64,000 nt of DNA from Amycolatopsis sp. NBC_00345 (GCF_036116635.1 NZ_CP107995.1:9796001-9860000), one strand, 5' to 3'. Positions 27,045 through 36,278 are shown, numbered from the stretch's first letter. The notes: generated by a model from the sequence alone, not told the origin. Numbers and translations: made by a program.

Positions 27045-27398
27045 ATGAGCAACTCCGTGCTCGGCTTGAGCATCGACTGCGCCGACGCCGCCGGACTGGC
27101 CCGGTTCTGGGCCGACGTCCTCGGCCGGCCGGTCAGCCCCCAGCCCACCGCCGAGTTCGCCGCGATCGCCGCGAGCGAGCCGAAACCGGGTCCCCCCTTG
27201 GCGTTCCACCAAGTCCCCGAAGCCAAGACGGTCAAGAACCGGCTGCACCTGGACCTGATCAGCGACGATTTCGCCGCGGAGTCCGACCGGCTGCTGTCCC
27301 TCGGCGCCACCCGGGTGACCGACGTCGAGACCGGCGGCGCCCGCTGGACCACCTTCCGCGACCCCGAGGGCAACGAGTTCGATCTGGTCGCCGGATGA
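27045..27398 (+). CDS. VOC (glyoxalase-like) family protein
   Basis: The 117-residue protein has the VOC pattern: VLGLSIDCADAAGLARFWADVLG at the N terminus, RLHLDLISDD in the middle and TTFRDPEGNEFDLVAG at the end. The metal ligands are only partly kept (His of HLDL, Glu of NEFDL), so it may be a binding or resistance protein instead of an enzyme. The ATG follows CAGAAGGACT. It is the second gene after the SDR at 26266. Confidence 0.87.
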   Translation: MSNSVLGLSIDCADAAGLARFWADVLGRPVSPQPTAEFAAIAASEPKPGPPLAFHQVPEAKTVKNRLHLDLISDDFAAESDRLLSLGATRVTDVETGGARWTTFRDPEGNEFDLVAG

Positions 27399-27435
27399 AC
27401 CCCAGTGCCTCTGTGGCCGGCTGATGCGGAACACG

Positions 27436-27468
27436 TCGACCGCCCCCGGATTCCCCGGAGGCGGTCGA
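27436..27468. terminator. Hairpin between convergent genes, probable bidirectional terminator
   Basis: TCGACCGCC (27436-27444) pairs with GGCGGTCGA (27460-27468), with a smaller CCGG/CCGG stem inside. It lies between the VOC gene and the convergent ALF-repeat gene. Confidence 0.65.
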
Positions 27469-27512
27469 TGCGTTCGGCCTGATCCACACGTTTTACGGGT
27501 GGTTGCAGAGCC

Positions 27513-28613
27513 TCAGTGCTTGTCCGCGGCGTCAGCGGTGAAGATGTCGGTTTCCAGGAAGGTCCGCCACTGGGCGGGGGATTCGCTCTGCATGGCGCGA
27601 TAGGCGGCGGCCTGGACCTGAGTGCCGGCCTTCGCCCTGGTCCAGATCTCGCGGACCAGGGGGCCTTCCTGGAGGTGCCGGGCGTACCCGGCGTCGATGC
27701 CGACGACAGCGGCGGCGCGGATCTTGATGGTGTCGACCTTGTCCTTGGCCGCGGCGTCGAAGATGCCGGTGTCGATGAACGCCCGCCGCTGCTCCGGCGT
27801 CCGGCTGGTGTAAGCCTGGTACCACACCTCGGAATCCTGAGGCGCCAGGCCACGGGACCAGATGGCGTCCACGAAGTCCTGGTCCGTCAGCTGCGCGGCC
27901 AGCGCCGGATCCATGCCGACGACGGCGCCCGCCTTCACCCGCGCGTCACGAAGCTTCTTCTCCGCGGCTTCCTTCTCGGCCGCTTCCTTCGCCGCGTCCA
28001 CGTCACGCTGGTACTCGACGAAGATGCCGCGAACGATGAAATCCTTCTGCTCCGCCGGAGTTCCGCTGTAAACGGTGCCCGCGGTGGCCTTCACGAACGA
28101 ACCCTTGGCGGCCCGTTCCCACAACGAGAAGACGAAGTCCTTGTCCTCCTGGGCCACCAGGACCGTGGTCAGCTCGAAACCGAGCAGCGTGGCGGCGGGC
28201 TGCCGCTCCGCCAGCCGGGCCTGGTACAACGCCGCACGGTCCAGGTCCCGCTGATGGGCCTCGTAGATCCCGGTCGTGAGGAAATACGACGTCCTGTCGT
28301 TGAGATAGGCGTCACTCGCCTCGTACTGAACCTCCCGCGCGACGTCGCCCTGCTGTGCCGCGGCCTTGTAGATCTCGTAGACGAAGGCCTTTTCGCTCAT
28401 CCGCAGCAGTTCCGGAGTGACCGTGAGCCCGACGACGGCGGCGGCGTTGGTGCGTAACTCGTCCGGCGTCTGTGCCACGGCTGCCGGGGTCTCGGCCGAA
28501 GCGGCACTCGCCACTGCCGGGGCGACGACCCCGGTGAGCACGGTCACTGCGGTGAGAACGGCGGCGGAAGAGGCCATCAGGCCGCGAATCTTGGACTTAC
28601 CCATAGTTGTCAT
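27513..28613 (-). CDS. Secreted ALF-repeat protein
   Basis: The 366-residue protein has a Sec signal peptide (GKSKIRGLMASSAAV, cleavage near ASA-SAE). Repeated actinobacterial ALF-type modules follow, each with a core like AAAVVGxD, FVxEIWxRA and a closing FLxTxIF or FIxTGIF. I count about five. A charged helix (AAEKEAAEKKLRD) sits in the middle. ALF repeats are extracellular and of unknown function. ATGs at 28613 and 28604 are both possible; the signal peptide is kept with either. Confidence 0.8.
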   Translation of the reverse strand: MTTMGKSKIRGLMASSAAVLTAVTVLTGVVAPAVASAASAETPAAVAQTPDELRTNAAAVVGLTVTPELLRMSEKAFVYEIYKAAAQQGDVAREVQYEASDAYLNDRTSYFLTTGIYEAHQRDLDRAALYQARLAERQPAATLLGFELTTVLVAQEDKDFVFSLWERAAKGSFVKATAGTVYSGTPAEQKDFIVRGIFVEYQRDVDAAKEAAEKEAAEKKLRDARVKAGAVVGMDPALAAQLTDQDFVDAIWSRGLAPQDSEVWYQAYTSRTPEQRRAFIDTGIFDAAAKDKVDTIKIRAAAVVGIDAGYARHLQEGPLVREIWTRAKAGTQVQAAAYRAMQSESPAQWRTFLETDIFTADAADKH

Positions 28614-28756
28614 ATGTTCGGTTGTCAGTTTCGTTCTGCTCGCCGACGTGGTCGAGCACGAGGAACCCCACCCAGAGCGACAACCCGGTGATCCCCAGCC
28701 ATACGGGATATATCCCCCTGATCGGCGAACGTTACCGATCGGCCGGTACCTCCGGG

Positions 28757-29779
28757 CTAACTGCGGGACCGCTGGAAACGATCGAGGCGGCAACCCGCCA
28801 GCGCCGGCTCGCCGGTGCCGTCGACCAGTTCCCTCGCGATCAGCCGGCCCACGGCCGGGGCGAGCGTGACTGCCGCGTGCATCACCGCCAGGTACAGGCC
28901 GGGAACCCCGGTGACCGGCCCGACGATGGGCTCGCCGTCGGCCGGCATGGGGCGGGCGCCGACCCGGGCGCTGAGCAGCTCGACGCTCGCGGTGCCGCGG
29001 AAGGTGGACCGGACGGCGGCCAGAGTCTGTTCCGGCGAATCCGCGGCGGCGATCACCCGGTCCTTGGCGACCTGCCGAAGATCGAAGTCCTGGGTGTTGA
29101 CCACCGTGCGGACCAGACCGGCCGGGGCGCGGAACCGGAAGAGCGTCGCCGGCGACGGGTCGACCGGGACGCGGATGCCCAGCGGCGCGGCCAGCGTGGC
29201 CGTGGCCACTCCGGCCGCGAGCACCACAGTCGCGGCAGAGAGGGGCCCCGCGACGGTCTCGACCCCGGCGACCCGTCCCGCGGCGTCTCGGCGGACGGCG
29301 GTGACCGGGACGCCGGGATGTACTTGTGCGCCGTGGTCACGGGCGCCCGCGAGCATTCGCTCGGTCACGCCCACCGGGTCGACGGCGGCGTCGCCGGATG
29401 CCCAGACGGCCCAGTCCGGGGGCTGGCGCAGGTGGGGCTCGAGCGCCGCCACGGCGGCCGCGTCGATGATCTCCTGCCCCGGCCCGGCCTCCGGCGCGCT
29501 GCCCGCCGCGCGCCACGACAGTGAGCCGGACCACGTCACGGGAAGGCCCGGCAGCTCGGCCTCGAGCCGTCGGTACTCGTCGATCGCCGCCACCCGCAGC
29601 CCGGTGGCGGGACCGGTGCGTGCCCCGGACGATCCGATCCAGGCGAAGGAATCCACCGTCACCCCGGCACCCGGCCGCCCGGCGTCGACAACGGTCACCC
29701 CAGCGCCCGCCCGGGCGGCGTGATAGGCCACCGAAGCACCGACAACGCCGGCGCCGACGACTACGAGGTCCCTGTTCAT
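28757..29779 (-). CDS. FAD-dependent oxidoreductase (DadA/glycine oxidase family)
   Basis: The 340-residue protein starts with a dinucleotide-binding fold (VVVGAGVVGASVAYHAARAGAGVTVVDAG). It ends with the family's second FAD segment (GPVTGVPGLYLAVMHAAVTLAPAVGRLIARE). The DAO family (PF01266) oxidises amines or D-amino acids and produces H2O2. The ATG at 29779 begins five residues before the first beta strand; the frame is open to 29905. The exact substrate is unknown. Confidence 0.85.
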   Translation of the reverse strand: MNRDLVVVGAGVVGASVAYHAARAGAGVTVVDAGRPGAGVTVDSFAWIGSSGARTGPATGLRVAAIDEYRRLEAELPGLPVTWSGSLSWRAAGSAPEAGPGQEIIDAAAVAALEPHLRQPPDWAVWASGDAAVDPVGVTERMLAGARDHGAQVHPGVPVTAVRRDAAGRVAGVETVAGPLSAATVVLAAGVATATLAAPLGIRVPVDPSPATLFRFRAPAGLVRTVVNTQDFDLRQVAKDRVIAAADSPEQTLAAVRSTFRGTASVELLSARVGARPMPADGEPIVGPVTGVPGLYLAVMHAAVTLAPAVGRLIARELVDGTGEPALAGCRLDRFQRSRS

Positions 29780-30080
29780 TGGCGTGCTCGACACGTCTGG
29801 CGACGTTAACCTGCGGCCGGAGCCCTGTCGATGAGGACCGCGGGCCATCATGGCGAACGCCTTCCAGCGCGCCGGATACGGCAACTTCGAACGCACGATC
29901 ACCATGACCTGGCGCGCGGCCCGCTCGCGGACTGGGTCGCTTCGCTCGGGTCACTGTGAGGGCCGGCAGCGAAGTCGTCGACGACCGACGCGACCATGAC
30001 CGGCCGGGTGGCCGCTGTCTCCGTCGCGGATCCGTCCGTCCTGCGGTCGAGCGCGCGCAGTCCCGTGGGTTGCTGGACCT

Positions 30081-30185
30081 GTCGATGCTGGGCAGGGCCT
30101 CAACCTCGGCCTGCAGGAAGCGGCGAACCTGGGCTGGAAGCTCGGTCTCGCGGCTCGTGGGCTCGCCGCCACAACCGGCGACATA
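30081..30185 (+). pseudogene. FAD-binding aromatic monooxygenase fragment
   Basis: About 30 residues (DAGQGLNLGLQEAANLGWKL, then GLAARGLA) match the conserved GGQGLNTGLQDAxNLGWKLA block of PheA/TfdB-type flavoprotein monooxygenases (PF01494). No start or other domain is present. The rest of 29780-30257, including a 49-codon ORF at about 29850, shows nothing recognisable and appears to be decayed sequence. Confidence 0.6.
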
Positions 30186-30257
30186 GGCACCTTCTGTGCC
30201 AAGGAGTCTTGCCGTAACAAGCCCAATCCCGACCGTACCTCCGCTACTTTCCCCTGC

Positions 30258-31079
30258 TTACCGGCCATGCCTCGCGTCCGCGCCGACGGCCACGACGTGA
30301 CCGACCACGAAACGACTGATCCGAGCGGCCACGACGGAGGGCTGCTCGATGTGCGGCCAGTGGCTGGACTTCTCGATCTCGGTTGTTGTCATCGTGGCCG
30401 AGCCGAAGCGTGGCACGACCGCGGAGGCGACGACCGCCGAGGTGACGATCGGGTCGTCGCTTCCGGTCAGGATCAGTACCGGCTTGGAAAAACCGCTGGC
30501 TGACTCGGCGGGGTGGCCGTTGTTCCACAGGTCCGCCGTGGCCCGTACTACCTCGGGGCGGGCGTTCGCGGCCACCGTGGCGATTCGCGCCAACTCGGCT
30601 TCGGGAGCCGACGGCCCCGCTTGCTGACGCATGGCCTGAATGGCCGGCGCCTCGGCTCCGGCCAACGATCGGAAGCTCTCGATGGCCTCGTCGGGCATCC
30701 GGGTTCCGGCCATCGGGATGGGGGCCAGCAGCACCAGGCCCAACGCGCGCTCGGGGCGCGCCGCGGCGACCAGTTCGACGATGGGCGCCGCCATGCTGTG
30801 GCCGACGAGGACAAACGGCTTGTCCACCGCGTCGACGACGGCCAGCAGGTCGGCAGCGAACCGGTCGAACGTGAACGGCCCGTTGGCCCGAGTGCGGTCT
30901 CCGAAGCCGGCGAGGTCCACCTGCACGGTCTCGAACCCGGGCACCGACAGTTCCGCGATGACCGGGTCCCAGACGTGCAGGTCGTCGATCCAGCCGTGCA
31001 AGAACACAACGGCGCGGTCGCCGGCACCGGTGCGATGGAAGGCGATGTCGCTGTTCGGGATGATTGCCGAGCTCGTCAC
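30258..31079 (-). CDS. Alpha/beta-hydrolase
   Basis: The 273-residue hydrolase has the HGW oxyanion motif at 28-30, the nucleophile elbow VGHSMAAP with its Ser near residue 99, an acid in TGSDDPIV, and a His in SSHWPHIEQP. It is a general esterase, lyase or haloperoxidase-like fold; the substrate cannot be assigned. The GTG at 31079 (VTSSAIIPNS) follows AAGGAG at 6 nt; the frame is open to 31571. The CGNR regulator gene at 31148 lies just upstream on the same strand, so the two may be co-transcribed. Confidence 0.86.
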   Translation of the reverse strand: MTSSAIIPNSDIAFHRTGAGDRAVVFLHGWIDDLHVWDPVIAELSVPGFETVQVDLAGFGDRTRANGPFTFDRFAADLLAVVDAVDKPFVLVGHSMAAPIVELVAAARPERALGLVLLAPIPMAGTRMPDEAIESFRSLAGAEAPAIQAMRQQAGPSAPEAELARIATVAANARPEVVRATADLWNNGHPAESASGFSKPVLILTGSDDPIVTSAVVASAVVPRFGSATMTTTEIEKSSHWPHIEQPSVVAARISRFVVGHVVAVGADARHGR

Positions 31080-31147
31080 AAAGGGCTCCTTGCCTGAGAA
31101 ACGGATGCTGATCCGGACGAGGTGCCGACGGGCCGGAATCCGCCGTC

Positions 31148-31711
31148 TTACGCCTGTTCGCGTTGGCGGGCCCGGGAAGCACGAAGGTTGATGAGGTTGC
31201 CGCAGACCGAGGTGTTGTGCCAGACCCGGGACCGGTTCTTCGAGCTGTCGTAGAAAACCACCGCGCAGGGAGGATTCCGGCAGGCTTTCAGGCGAGGCCA
31301 CAGGTCGTGCTGCTGGGCGAGCAGGACGTCGCTCAGCACGGTTCCGCCGACCTGGCGCCAGCCCTCGCCTTCGGCTGAGAGGGCGAGCTGTCCGTCCTCG
31401 GCGAGAGTCACTTTCCAGCGGAGCTTTTCGAGGTGGTGCGCCAAGTCCGGCCGAGATCCTGATTGGCCGGCTTCGAGCCGGGCTTGGAGCGCTTCGCGCA
31501 GCTCGTACAGGGGCTGCAGGTCGTCCGTGGTCAAACGGGGGACAGCGGGCCACTCGAGTGTGCGCAGCCAACCGTTCGCCGAGGCGGTGTCGGCCAAGAG
31601 GTCGACCTCGGGCGGGCGGCCTGCGGAGCGGGTGTTCAGGAACGACTGCACACGCCGCAACGACACGGGCGCGGGGGCTGCTGCGTAGCGCTCGGTGGCT
31701 GGGTCGGACAT
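31148..31711 (-). CDS. CGNR zinc-finger (ABATE-domain) putative regulator
   Basis: The 187-residue protein has an N-terminal ABATE domain (FLNTRSAGRPPEVDLLAD) and a C-terminal zinc finger (KACRNPPCAVVFYDSSKNRS, then VCGNLINLRASRARQ). The family consensus is CGNR; here it reads CGNL, with the later Arg residues kept. The family is thought to regulate transcription under stress. It is divergent from the four-gene oxidoreductase set at 31884-35642, its most likely target. Confidence 0.83.
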   Translation of the reverse strand: MSDPATERYAAAPAPVSLRRVQSFLNTRSAGRPPEVDLLADTASANGWLRTLEWPAVPRLTTDDLQPLYELREALQARLEAGQSGSRPDLAHHLEKLRWKVTLAEDGQLALSAEGEGWRQVGGTVLSDVLLAQQHDLWPRLKACRNPPCAVVFYDSSKNRSRVWHNTSVCGNLINLRASRARQREQA

Positions 31712-31846
31712 GAGGCGAGGTTACGTGATCAGGCGATGGCGACGCAAGTGTAATCCGTATGCTTACGTGCTCAATGTGGCACTTTCATGGCAACCGGCCA
31801 GTGAACCTCTGCCACAGCCAGAGATGCAGACATGGTCAAACTGTGA

Positions 31847-31859
31847 TTGACTATGTCAA
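31847..31859. promoter_or_regulatory. Dyad in the divergent promoter region
   Basis: TTGACTATGTCAA is a 5-3-5 dyad 24 bp before the reductase start. A similar half-site, CATGGTCAAA (31831-31840), lies upstream. It may serve the CGNR or another regulator. Confidence 0.45.
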
Positions 31860-31883
31860 AGTCGTCTCTCGCCGGGAGTCCAT

Positions 31884-32849
31884 GTGCGTGCCATCCAGAT
31901 CACCGAGTTCGGAGCGCCCGAGGACGTCGTGCGTGTCGTCGATCTCCCGGAGCCGCCCGCTCCCGGTGCCGGCGAGGTCAAGGTCGGTGTCGAGTTCTCG
32001 CCGCTGAACAAGCACGACCTCCTGGTTGTCGGCGGCGCGCTCGGGCAGCCGCCGCTCCCGCTGGTCCTGGGCAACGAGGGCGTCGGCCGGATCATCGAGC
32101 TGGGCCCGGACGTCGACACGGTCGAGGTGGGCGACCTGGTGGTCCTGCCGCTGTTCGCCGGGGCCTGGCGCGAGCGGCTGGTGCTGCCGGCCGAGGGGCT
32201 GTTCCGGCTGCCGGAGGGGAGTGTTGAGCAGTTCTCGATGCTGGGCAGCAATCCGCCCACGGCCGGCCTGATCCTCAGCGAGTACACCGACCTGCGGCCG
32301 GGCGACTGGATCGTGCAGAACGCCGCGAACTCCGGCGTCGGCCGTTCCCTGATCGCTCTGGCGAAGGCACGCGGATTCCGGACGATCAACCTCGCCCGCG
32401 ACGAGTCCGCGTTCGCCGGCCTGACCGCGTCCGGCGCCGACATCGTCCATCTCGACGACGCGACAGCGGCCGAAGACGTCCGCAAGACGATCGGCGACGA
32501 ACGGGTCGCGCTCGCCGTCGACTCGGTGGGCGGCGACGCCCCCGGCCGCCTGCTCGACCTGCTGTCCGACGGTGGCTCGCTCGTCACCTACGCCGCGGCG
32601 ACCGGGCAGCCGATGGCGGTCGACGCGTTGACGCTGATCGGCAAGCGCGTGACGGTCCGCGGATTTTTCGCCGGCCAGTTCGACTACGCGACGAAGGTGC
32701 TGCCCGTCATCCGGGAGGCGGCGCCCCTGGTCGCCGGCGGGGCCCTGTTCGTCCCGCCTGCCGCCGTGTTCGACCTCGACGACATCAACACGGCCATTGA
32801 GCGGCTCGGGCGCGGCGGGAAGATCCTGCTCGCCGTGGGCCGGTCCTGA
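31884..32849 (+). CDS. MDR-family 2-enoyl thioester reductase-like oxidoreductase (MECR/ETR type)
   Basis: The 321-residue medium-chain dehydrogenase has the N-terminal GroES-like fold (AIQITEFGAPEDVVRVVDLP, GNEGVGRIIELG) and a Rossmann domain. QNAANSGVGRSLIALAK replaces the classic GxGxxG, as in mitochondrial-type trans-2-enoyl thioester reductases. It lacks zinc ligands. It probably reduces an alpha,beta-unsaturated carbonyl with NADPH. The GTG at 31884 follows GGGAG. It is the first gene of a four-gene set with the MBL, hydroxyacid dehydrogenase and hydrolase genes. Confidence 0.85.
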   Translation: MRAIQITEFGAPEDVVRVVDLPEPPAPGAGEVKVGVEFSPLNKHDLLVVGGALGQPPLPLVLGNEGVGRIIELGPDVDTVEVGDLVVLPLFAGAWRERLVLPAEGLFRLPEGSVEQFSMLGSNPPTAGLILSEYTDLRPGDWIVQNAANSGVGRSLIALAKARGFRTINLARDESAFAGLTASGADIVHLDDATAAEDVRKTIGDERVALAVDSVGGDAPGRLLDLLSDGGSLVTYAAATGQPMAVDALTLIGKRVTVRGFFAGQFDYATKVLPVIREAAPLVAGGALFVPPAAVFDLDDINTAIERLGRGGKILLAVGRS

Positions 32850-32879
32850 CCACGCCCAGGTTATGAGAGAAGGAGCGAG

Positions 32880-33731
32880 ATGCCTGAAACCGTTGCCCTG
32901 TCCTACGAAGTCCTCGTCTCGGATGGCGTTGCCCGGACGATCGACCTGCGGCTGCCGAACGGCGACGCGATCGTCTCCTCGCCGATCTCCACAACCCTGA
33001 TCTACGGGGAACGGGACGCGGTCCTGGTGGACCCGCCACTGACCCGCGTCCAGATCGCGCAGGTCGCCGAAGGCGTGGCGCGCTCCGGCAAGCGCCTCGC
33101 GTTCGTGTACATCACCCACGGCCACCCCGACCACTGGTTCGGAACCGCGGCGCTGCTGGAACAGTTCGGCGACGCCGGCACCGTCGTCTACGCCACCGAG
33201 GGCACCATCCGGCAGATGCGCGAACAGTTACGGGACAAGGACAACGGGTTCGCGAACTCCTTCCCCGAGGTCCCGGAGCACACCCCGGTCCTCGCCGTCC
33301 CCGTGCTGGCCGACGGGTTCCGGTTGGAGGGCCGGCTCCTGCGCGCGGTGGAGACCGGCCACACCGACACCGACGACAGTTCCGTGCTCCACGTGCCCTC
33401 GATCGGCCTCGTCGTCGCCGGTGACGTCGTTTACAACGGCGTGCACCAGATGATGCTCGAAGGCGGCGATGGCGGGCTCCAGGCGTGGATCGACGGAATC
33501 GACCGGATCGCCGAACTCGACCCGCGACATCTGGTCGCCGGCCACAAGAACAAGGACCGGCCCGACGACCCGAAAATCCTCGACGAGACCCGCCAGTATC
33601 TGCGCGACGCGATCCGGCTGCTGGCCGGAAAGCCGACCCCGCTCGAATTCTTCGACGAAATGATGAAGCTCCACAGTGACCGGCTCAACCCGGGACCGCT
33701 GTGGTACAGCGGCCTGGGCTTGCTGGCCTAA
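32880..33731 (+). CDS. MBL-fold metallo-hydrolase
   Basis: The 283-residue protein has the metal motif THGHPDHWFG at 79-88, a second His in ETGHTDTDDSS, an Asp in VVAGDVVYN, and a His in VAGHKNKD. This is the metallo-beta-lactamase fold with a binuclear site. The branch contains many quorum-quenching or glyoxalase II-like hydrolases, and the substrate is not clear. It starts 30 bp after the reductase with GAGAAGGAGCG as its ribosome binding site. Confidence 0.87.
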   Translation: MPETVALSYEVLVSDGVARTIDLRLPNGDAIVSSPISTTLIYGERDAVLVDPPLTRVQIAQVAEGVARSGKRLAFVYITHGHPDHWFGTAALLEQFGDAGTVVYATEGTIRQMREQLRDKDNGFANSFPEVPEHTPVLAVPVLADGFRLEGRLLRAVETGHTDTDDSSVLHVPSIGLVVAGDVVYNGVHQMMLEGGDGGLQAWIDGIDRIAELDPRHLVAGHKNKDRPDDPKILDETRQYLRDAIRLLAGKPTPLEFFDEMMKLHSDRLNPGPLWYSGLGLLA

Positions 33732-33787
33732 CCACCTCTGCCGTCACGGCGGCAGTTCGGCCACTCGGAAAACGGAGGTCGCCACAA

Positions 33788-34729
33788 ATGAAGATCGCGA
33801 TTCTCGACGACTACCAGAACGTTGCCACAAGCCTGGCGGACTGGGGCTCGCTCGCCGCCGAAGTAGTCGTCTTCACCAAGCCGTTCGCCGATGCCGACGA
33901 GGCGGTCCGCAGCCTCGCCGGGTTCGACGTGCTCGTGGCCATGCGGGAACGGACGCGATTCCCCGCCGAGGTCCTGGAGCGGCTGACCGACCTCCGGCTC
34001 CTGGTGAGTACCGGCCCGGTCAACGCCGCCATCGACGTCGCGGCCGCGAGCAGGCTCGGCATCACGGTGTGCGGGACGGGTTATGAATCGCACGCCACGG
34101 TCGAACACACCTGGGCGCTGATCCTCGGCGCCGCGAGAAACCTGGTCGCCGAGGCGGAGTCGATGCGCGCCGGCGGCTGGCAGCTCACGGTCGGCGAAGG
34201 GCTGCACGGCCGGACTCTCGGCATTCTGGGTCTGGGCCGAGTCGGGTCTGCGGTGGCACGGGTCGGACAGGCGTTCGGAATGAACACCATCGCCTGGAGC
34301 CGGAACCTGACTCCCGAGACCGCGGCCGAGCACGGGGTGCGAGCGGTGACGAAGGAGCAGCTGTTCACCGAGAGCGATGTGGTCTCGGTCCACGTGGTGC
34401 TGAGCGCGCGCACGCGCGGTCTGGTCGGCGCGGCGGAACTGGGGTTGATGAAGCCTTCGGCCCTCCTGGTCAACACCTCGCGCGGACCGGTGGTCGACGA
34501 AGCCGCCTTGGTCGACGCCTTGCGCGAGGGCCGGATCAGCGGGGCCGCGATCGACGTCTTCGACACCGAGCCGCTGCCTGCGGACCATCAGTTGCGGTCG
34601 CTGCCCAATGCACTGCTCACCGGGCACGTCGGATATGTGAACCGCGACTTGTACAAGATCTTCTATCAGGACGCTGTCGAGGACATCGCCGCATTCCGAG
34701 CCGGCGCACCCCTTCGACTGATGAAGTAG
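33788..34729 (+). CDS. D-2-hydroxyacid dehydrogenase family protein
   Basis: The 313-residue protein has the 2-hydroxyacid dehydrogenase NAD domain with GLGRVGSAVARV near 148. The catalytic Arg is in VNTSRGPVVDE, the Glu in FDTEPLP, and the His in LTGHVGYV. It interconverts a 2-oxo and a D-2-hydroxy acid, using NAD(P)H. It is the third gene of the set. The ATG at 33788 follows AACGGAGGTCG. Confidence 0.88.
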   Translation: MKIAILDDYQNVATSLADWGSLAAEVVVFTKPFADADEAVRSLAGFDVLVAMRERTRFPAEVLERLTDLRLLVSTGPVNAAIDVAAASRLGITVCGTGYESHATVEHTWALILGAARNLVAEAESMRAGGWQLTVGEGLHGRTLGILGLGRVGSAVARVGQAFGMNTIAWSRNLTPETAAEHGVRAVTKEQLFTESDVVSVHVVLSARTRGLVGAAELGLMKPSALLVNTSRGPVVDEAALVDALREGRISGAAIDVFDTEPLPADHQLRSLPNALLTGHVGYVNRDLYKIFYQDAVEDIAAFRAGAPLRLMK

Positions 34730-34772
34730 ACCACCTCAATCGAACCAGAAATCACCGACGATGGAGTTGAAG

Positions 34773-35642
34773 ATGACCACCGAGCCCCGGCATTCCCATG
34801 TGACGGCTCCGACGCAATTCGTTACGGCGAACGGGATTCGCTATGCCTATCGGCACTTCGGCGCCGAGACCGGCACGCCACTGGTGTTCCTGCAGCATTT
34901 CCGCGGCGGCCTGGACCACTGGGATCCGGCCGTCGCCGACGGGCTGGCCGCGCACCGTCCGGTCGTCCTGTTCAACAACACCGGGGTGGCGAGCACCAGC
35001 GGCCAGACCCCGGACACGGTGGAGGAACAGGCTGAGGACGCGGCCGCGTTCATCCACGCGCTGGGCCTGACGCGCGTCGACCTCCTCGGCTTCTCCATCG
35101 GCGGCTACATCGCGCAGGCCCTCACGCTTCGCCACCCCGAGTTGGTGCGCAGGCTCGTTCTGGCCGGCACCAAGCCCCGCGCCGGCGACGACACCGAACG
35201 CCACCCCGACGTGAACACCGTGGGCACCAGGCATGACGTGCCGACTCTCGAAGACTTCCGGTTCCTGTTCTTCGCGCCTTCGCCGACCAGCCAAGCCGCC
35301 GGGGAACGGTTCTGGGAGCGTCGCCACCAGCGCACCGTCGACGTGGACCCGCCGACAACCAAGCAGACCATGCTCGCCCAGACCGCCGCGATCGTCGACT
35401 GGAAGCTTCCGCACGGCGAGCCCTTCGCGGAGCTGAAGACGATCACTCAGCCGACCCTGGTGATCAACGGCCGGCGCGACGTCATGGTCCCCACCATCAA
35501 CTCCTACCATCTGGCCCAGAACATCCCCGGCGCCCAGCTCGTCATCTACCCGGACTCCGGGCACGGCTCGTTGTTCCAATACCCGGAGCTGTTCGTCGCC
35601 GATGTAGAACGCTTCCTGGACCGGGCGGTCGCCTTCGCCTGA
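34773..35642 (+). CDS. Alpha/beta-hydrolase, paralogue of the 21627 gene
   Basis: The 289-residue protein has the nucleophile elbow GFSIGG, a conserved QHFRGGLDHWDP, and a C-terminal His in DSGHGSLFQYPE. It shares motif order and spacing with the hydrolase at 21627-22475. ATGs exist at 34761 and 34773; GGAG 6 nt before the second favours it. It ends the four-gene set and converges on the DHFR-like gene, with 15 bp between stops. Confidence 0.87.
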   Translation: MTTEPRHSHVTAPTQFVTANGIRYAYRHFGAETGTPLVFLQHFRGGLDHWDPAVADGLAAHRPVVLFNNTGVASTSGQTPDTVEEQAEDAAAFIHALGLTRVDLLGFSIGGYIAQALTLRHPELVRRLVLAGTKPRAGDDTERHPDVNTVGTRHDVPTLEDFRFLFFAPSPTSQAAGERFWERRHQRTVDVDPPTTKQTMLAQTAAIVDWKLPHGEPFAELKTITQPTLVINGRRDVMVPTINSYHLAQNIPGAQLVIYPDSGHGSLFQYPELFVADVERFLDRAVAFA

Positions 35643-35657
35643 GCGCCGAAAGCAGAG

Positions 35658-36278
35658 TCACCGCTCCCGGATCGCGTAGGTCAGGTGGGTCGCCCGCGGC
35701 GTCGGCTCCGCGCGGACCGGCTCCAAGGCCACGCGGCCGGCGTCCACGCCCTCGAACAGGCGGATTCCGGCGCCGAACAGCACGGGCGACAGCGCGATCG
35801 AGAACTCGTCGACCAGGCCGGCGTTCACGTACTCCAGGATCGTCGCGCCGCCGCCCGCGATGCGGACGTCGCGATCGCCGGCGGCCGCGCGGGCCTGGTC
35901 GAGCGCGGGCTCGATGCCGTCGTTGACGAAGTGGAAGGTGGTCCCGCCCGGCCGTTCCCAGGGGTCACGCTTCTCGTGCGTCACAACGAAGACCGGCGTG
36001 TGGAACGGCGCCTCCTCCGGCCACGCGTGCTCGCCGGCGTCGAACATGCGCTTGCCCATCACGCTCGCGCCGGTGCGCAGATGCGTCTCCCGCGCGATGT
36101 CGTTGTCGCGCCCCTCCTCGCCGCCCTCGCCGAGCTTCAGGTTCTCCCGGAAGAACCGCTGCGGGAAGATCCACTGCTGCAGCTCCATCCACTGCTGCCC
36201 CATCAAGTCCTCAGAGGACTCGGGCGCGATGAACCCGTCCAGCGACATCGACACGCTGAAGAACACTTTCCCGGCCAT
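35658..36278 (-). CDS. Dihydrofolate reductase-like (RibD C-terminal) family protein
   Basis: The 206-residue protein has the RibD-C fold: KVFFSVSMSLDGFIAPE at the start, SVMGKRMFDAGEH, VRIAGGGATILEYV and the C-terminal ALSPVLFGAGIRLFEG. It probably reduces a pterin-like or other small substrate with NADPH, and is not a true DHFR. Its ATG overlaps the previous stop (TGATG). It is the last gene of the MFS-ArsR-SRPBCC operon. Confidence 0.88.
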   Translation of the reverse strand: MAGKVFFSVSMSLDGFIAPESSEDLMGQQWMELQQWIFPQRFFRENLKLGEGGEEGRDNDIARETHLRTGASVMGKRMFDAGEHAWPEEAPFHTPVFVVTHEKRDPWERPGGTTFHFVNDGIEPALDQARAAAGDRDVRIAGGGATILEYVNAGLVDEFSIALSPVLFGAGIRLFEGVDAGRVALEPVRAEPTPRATHLTYAIRER

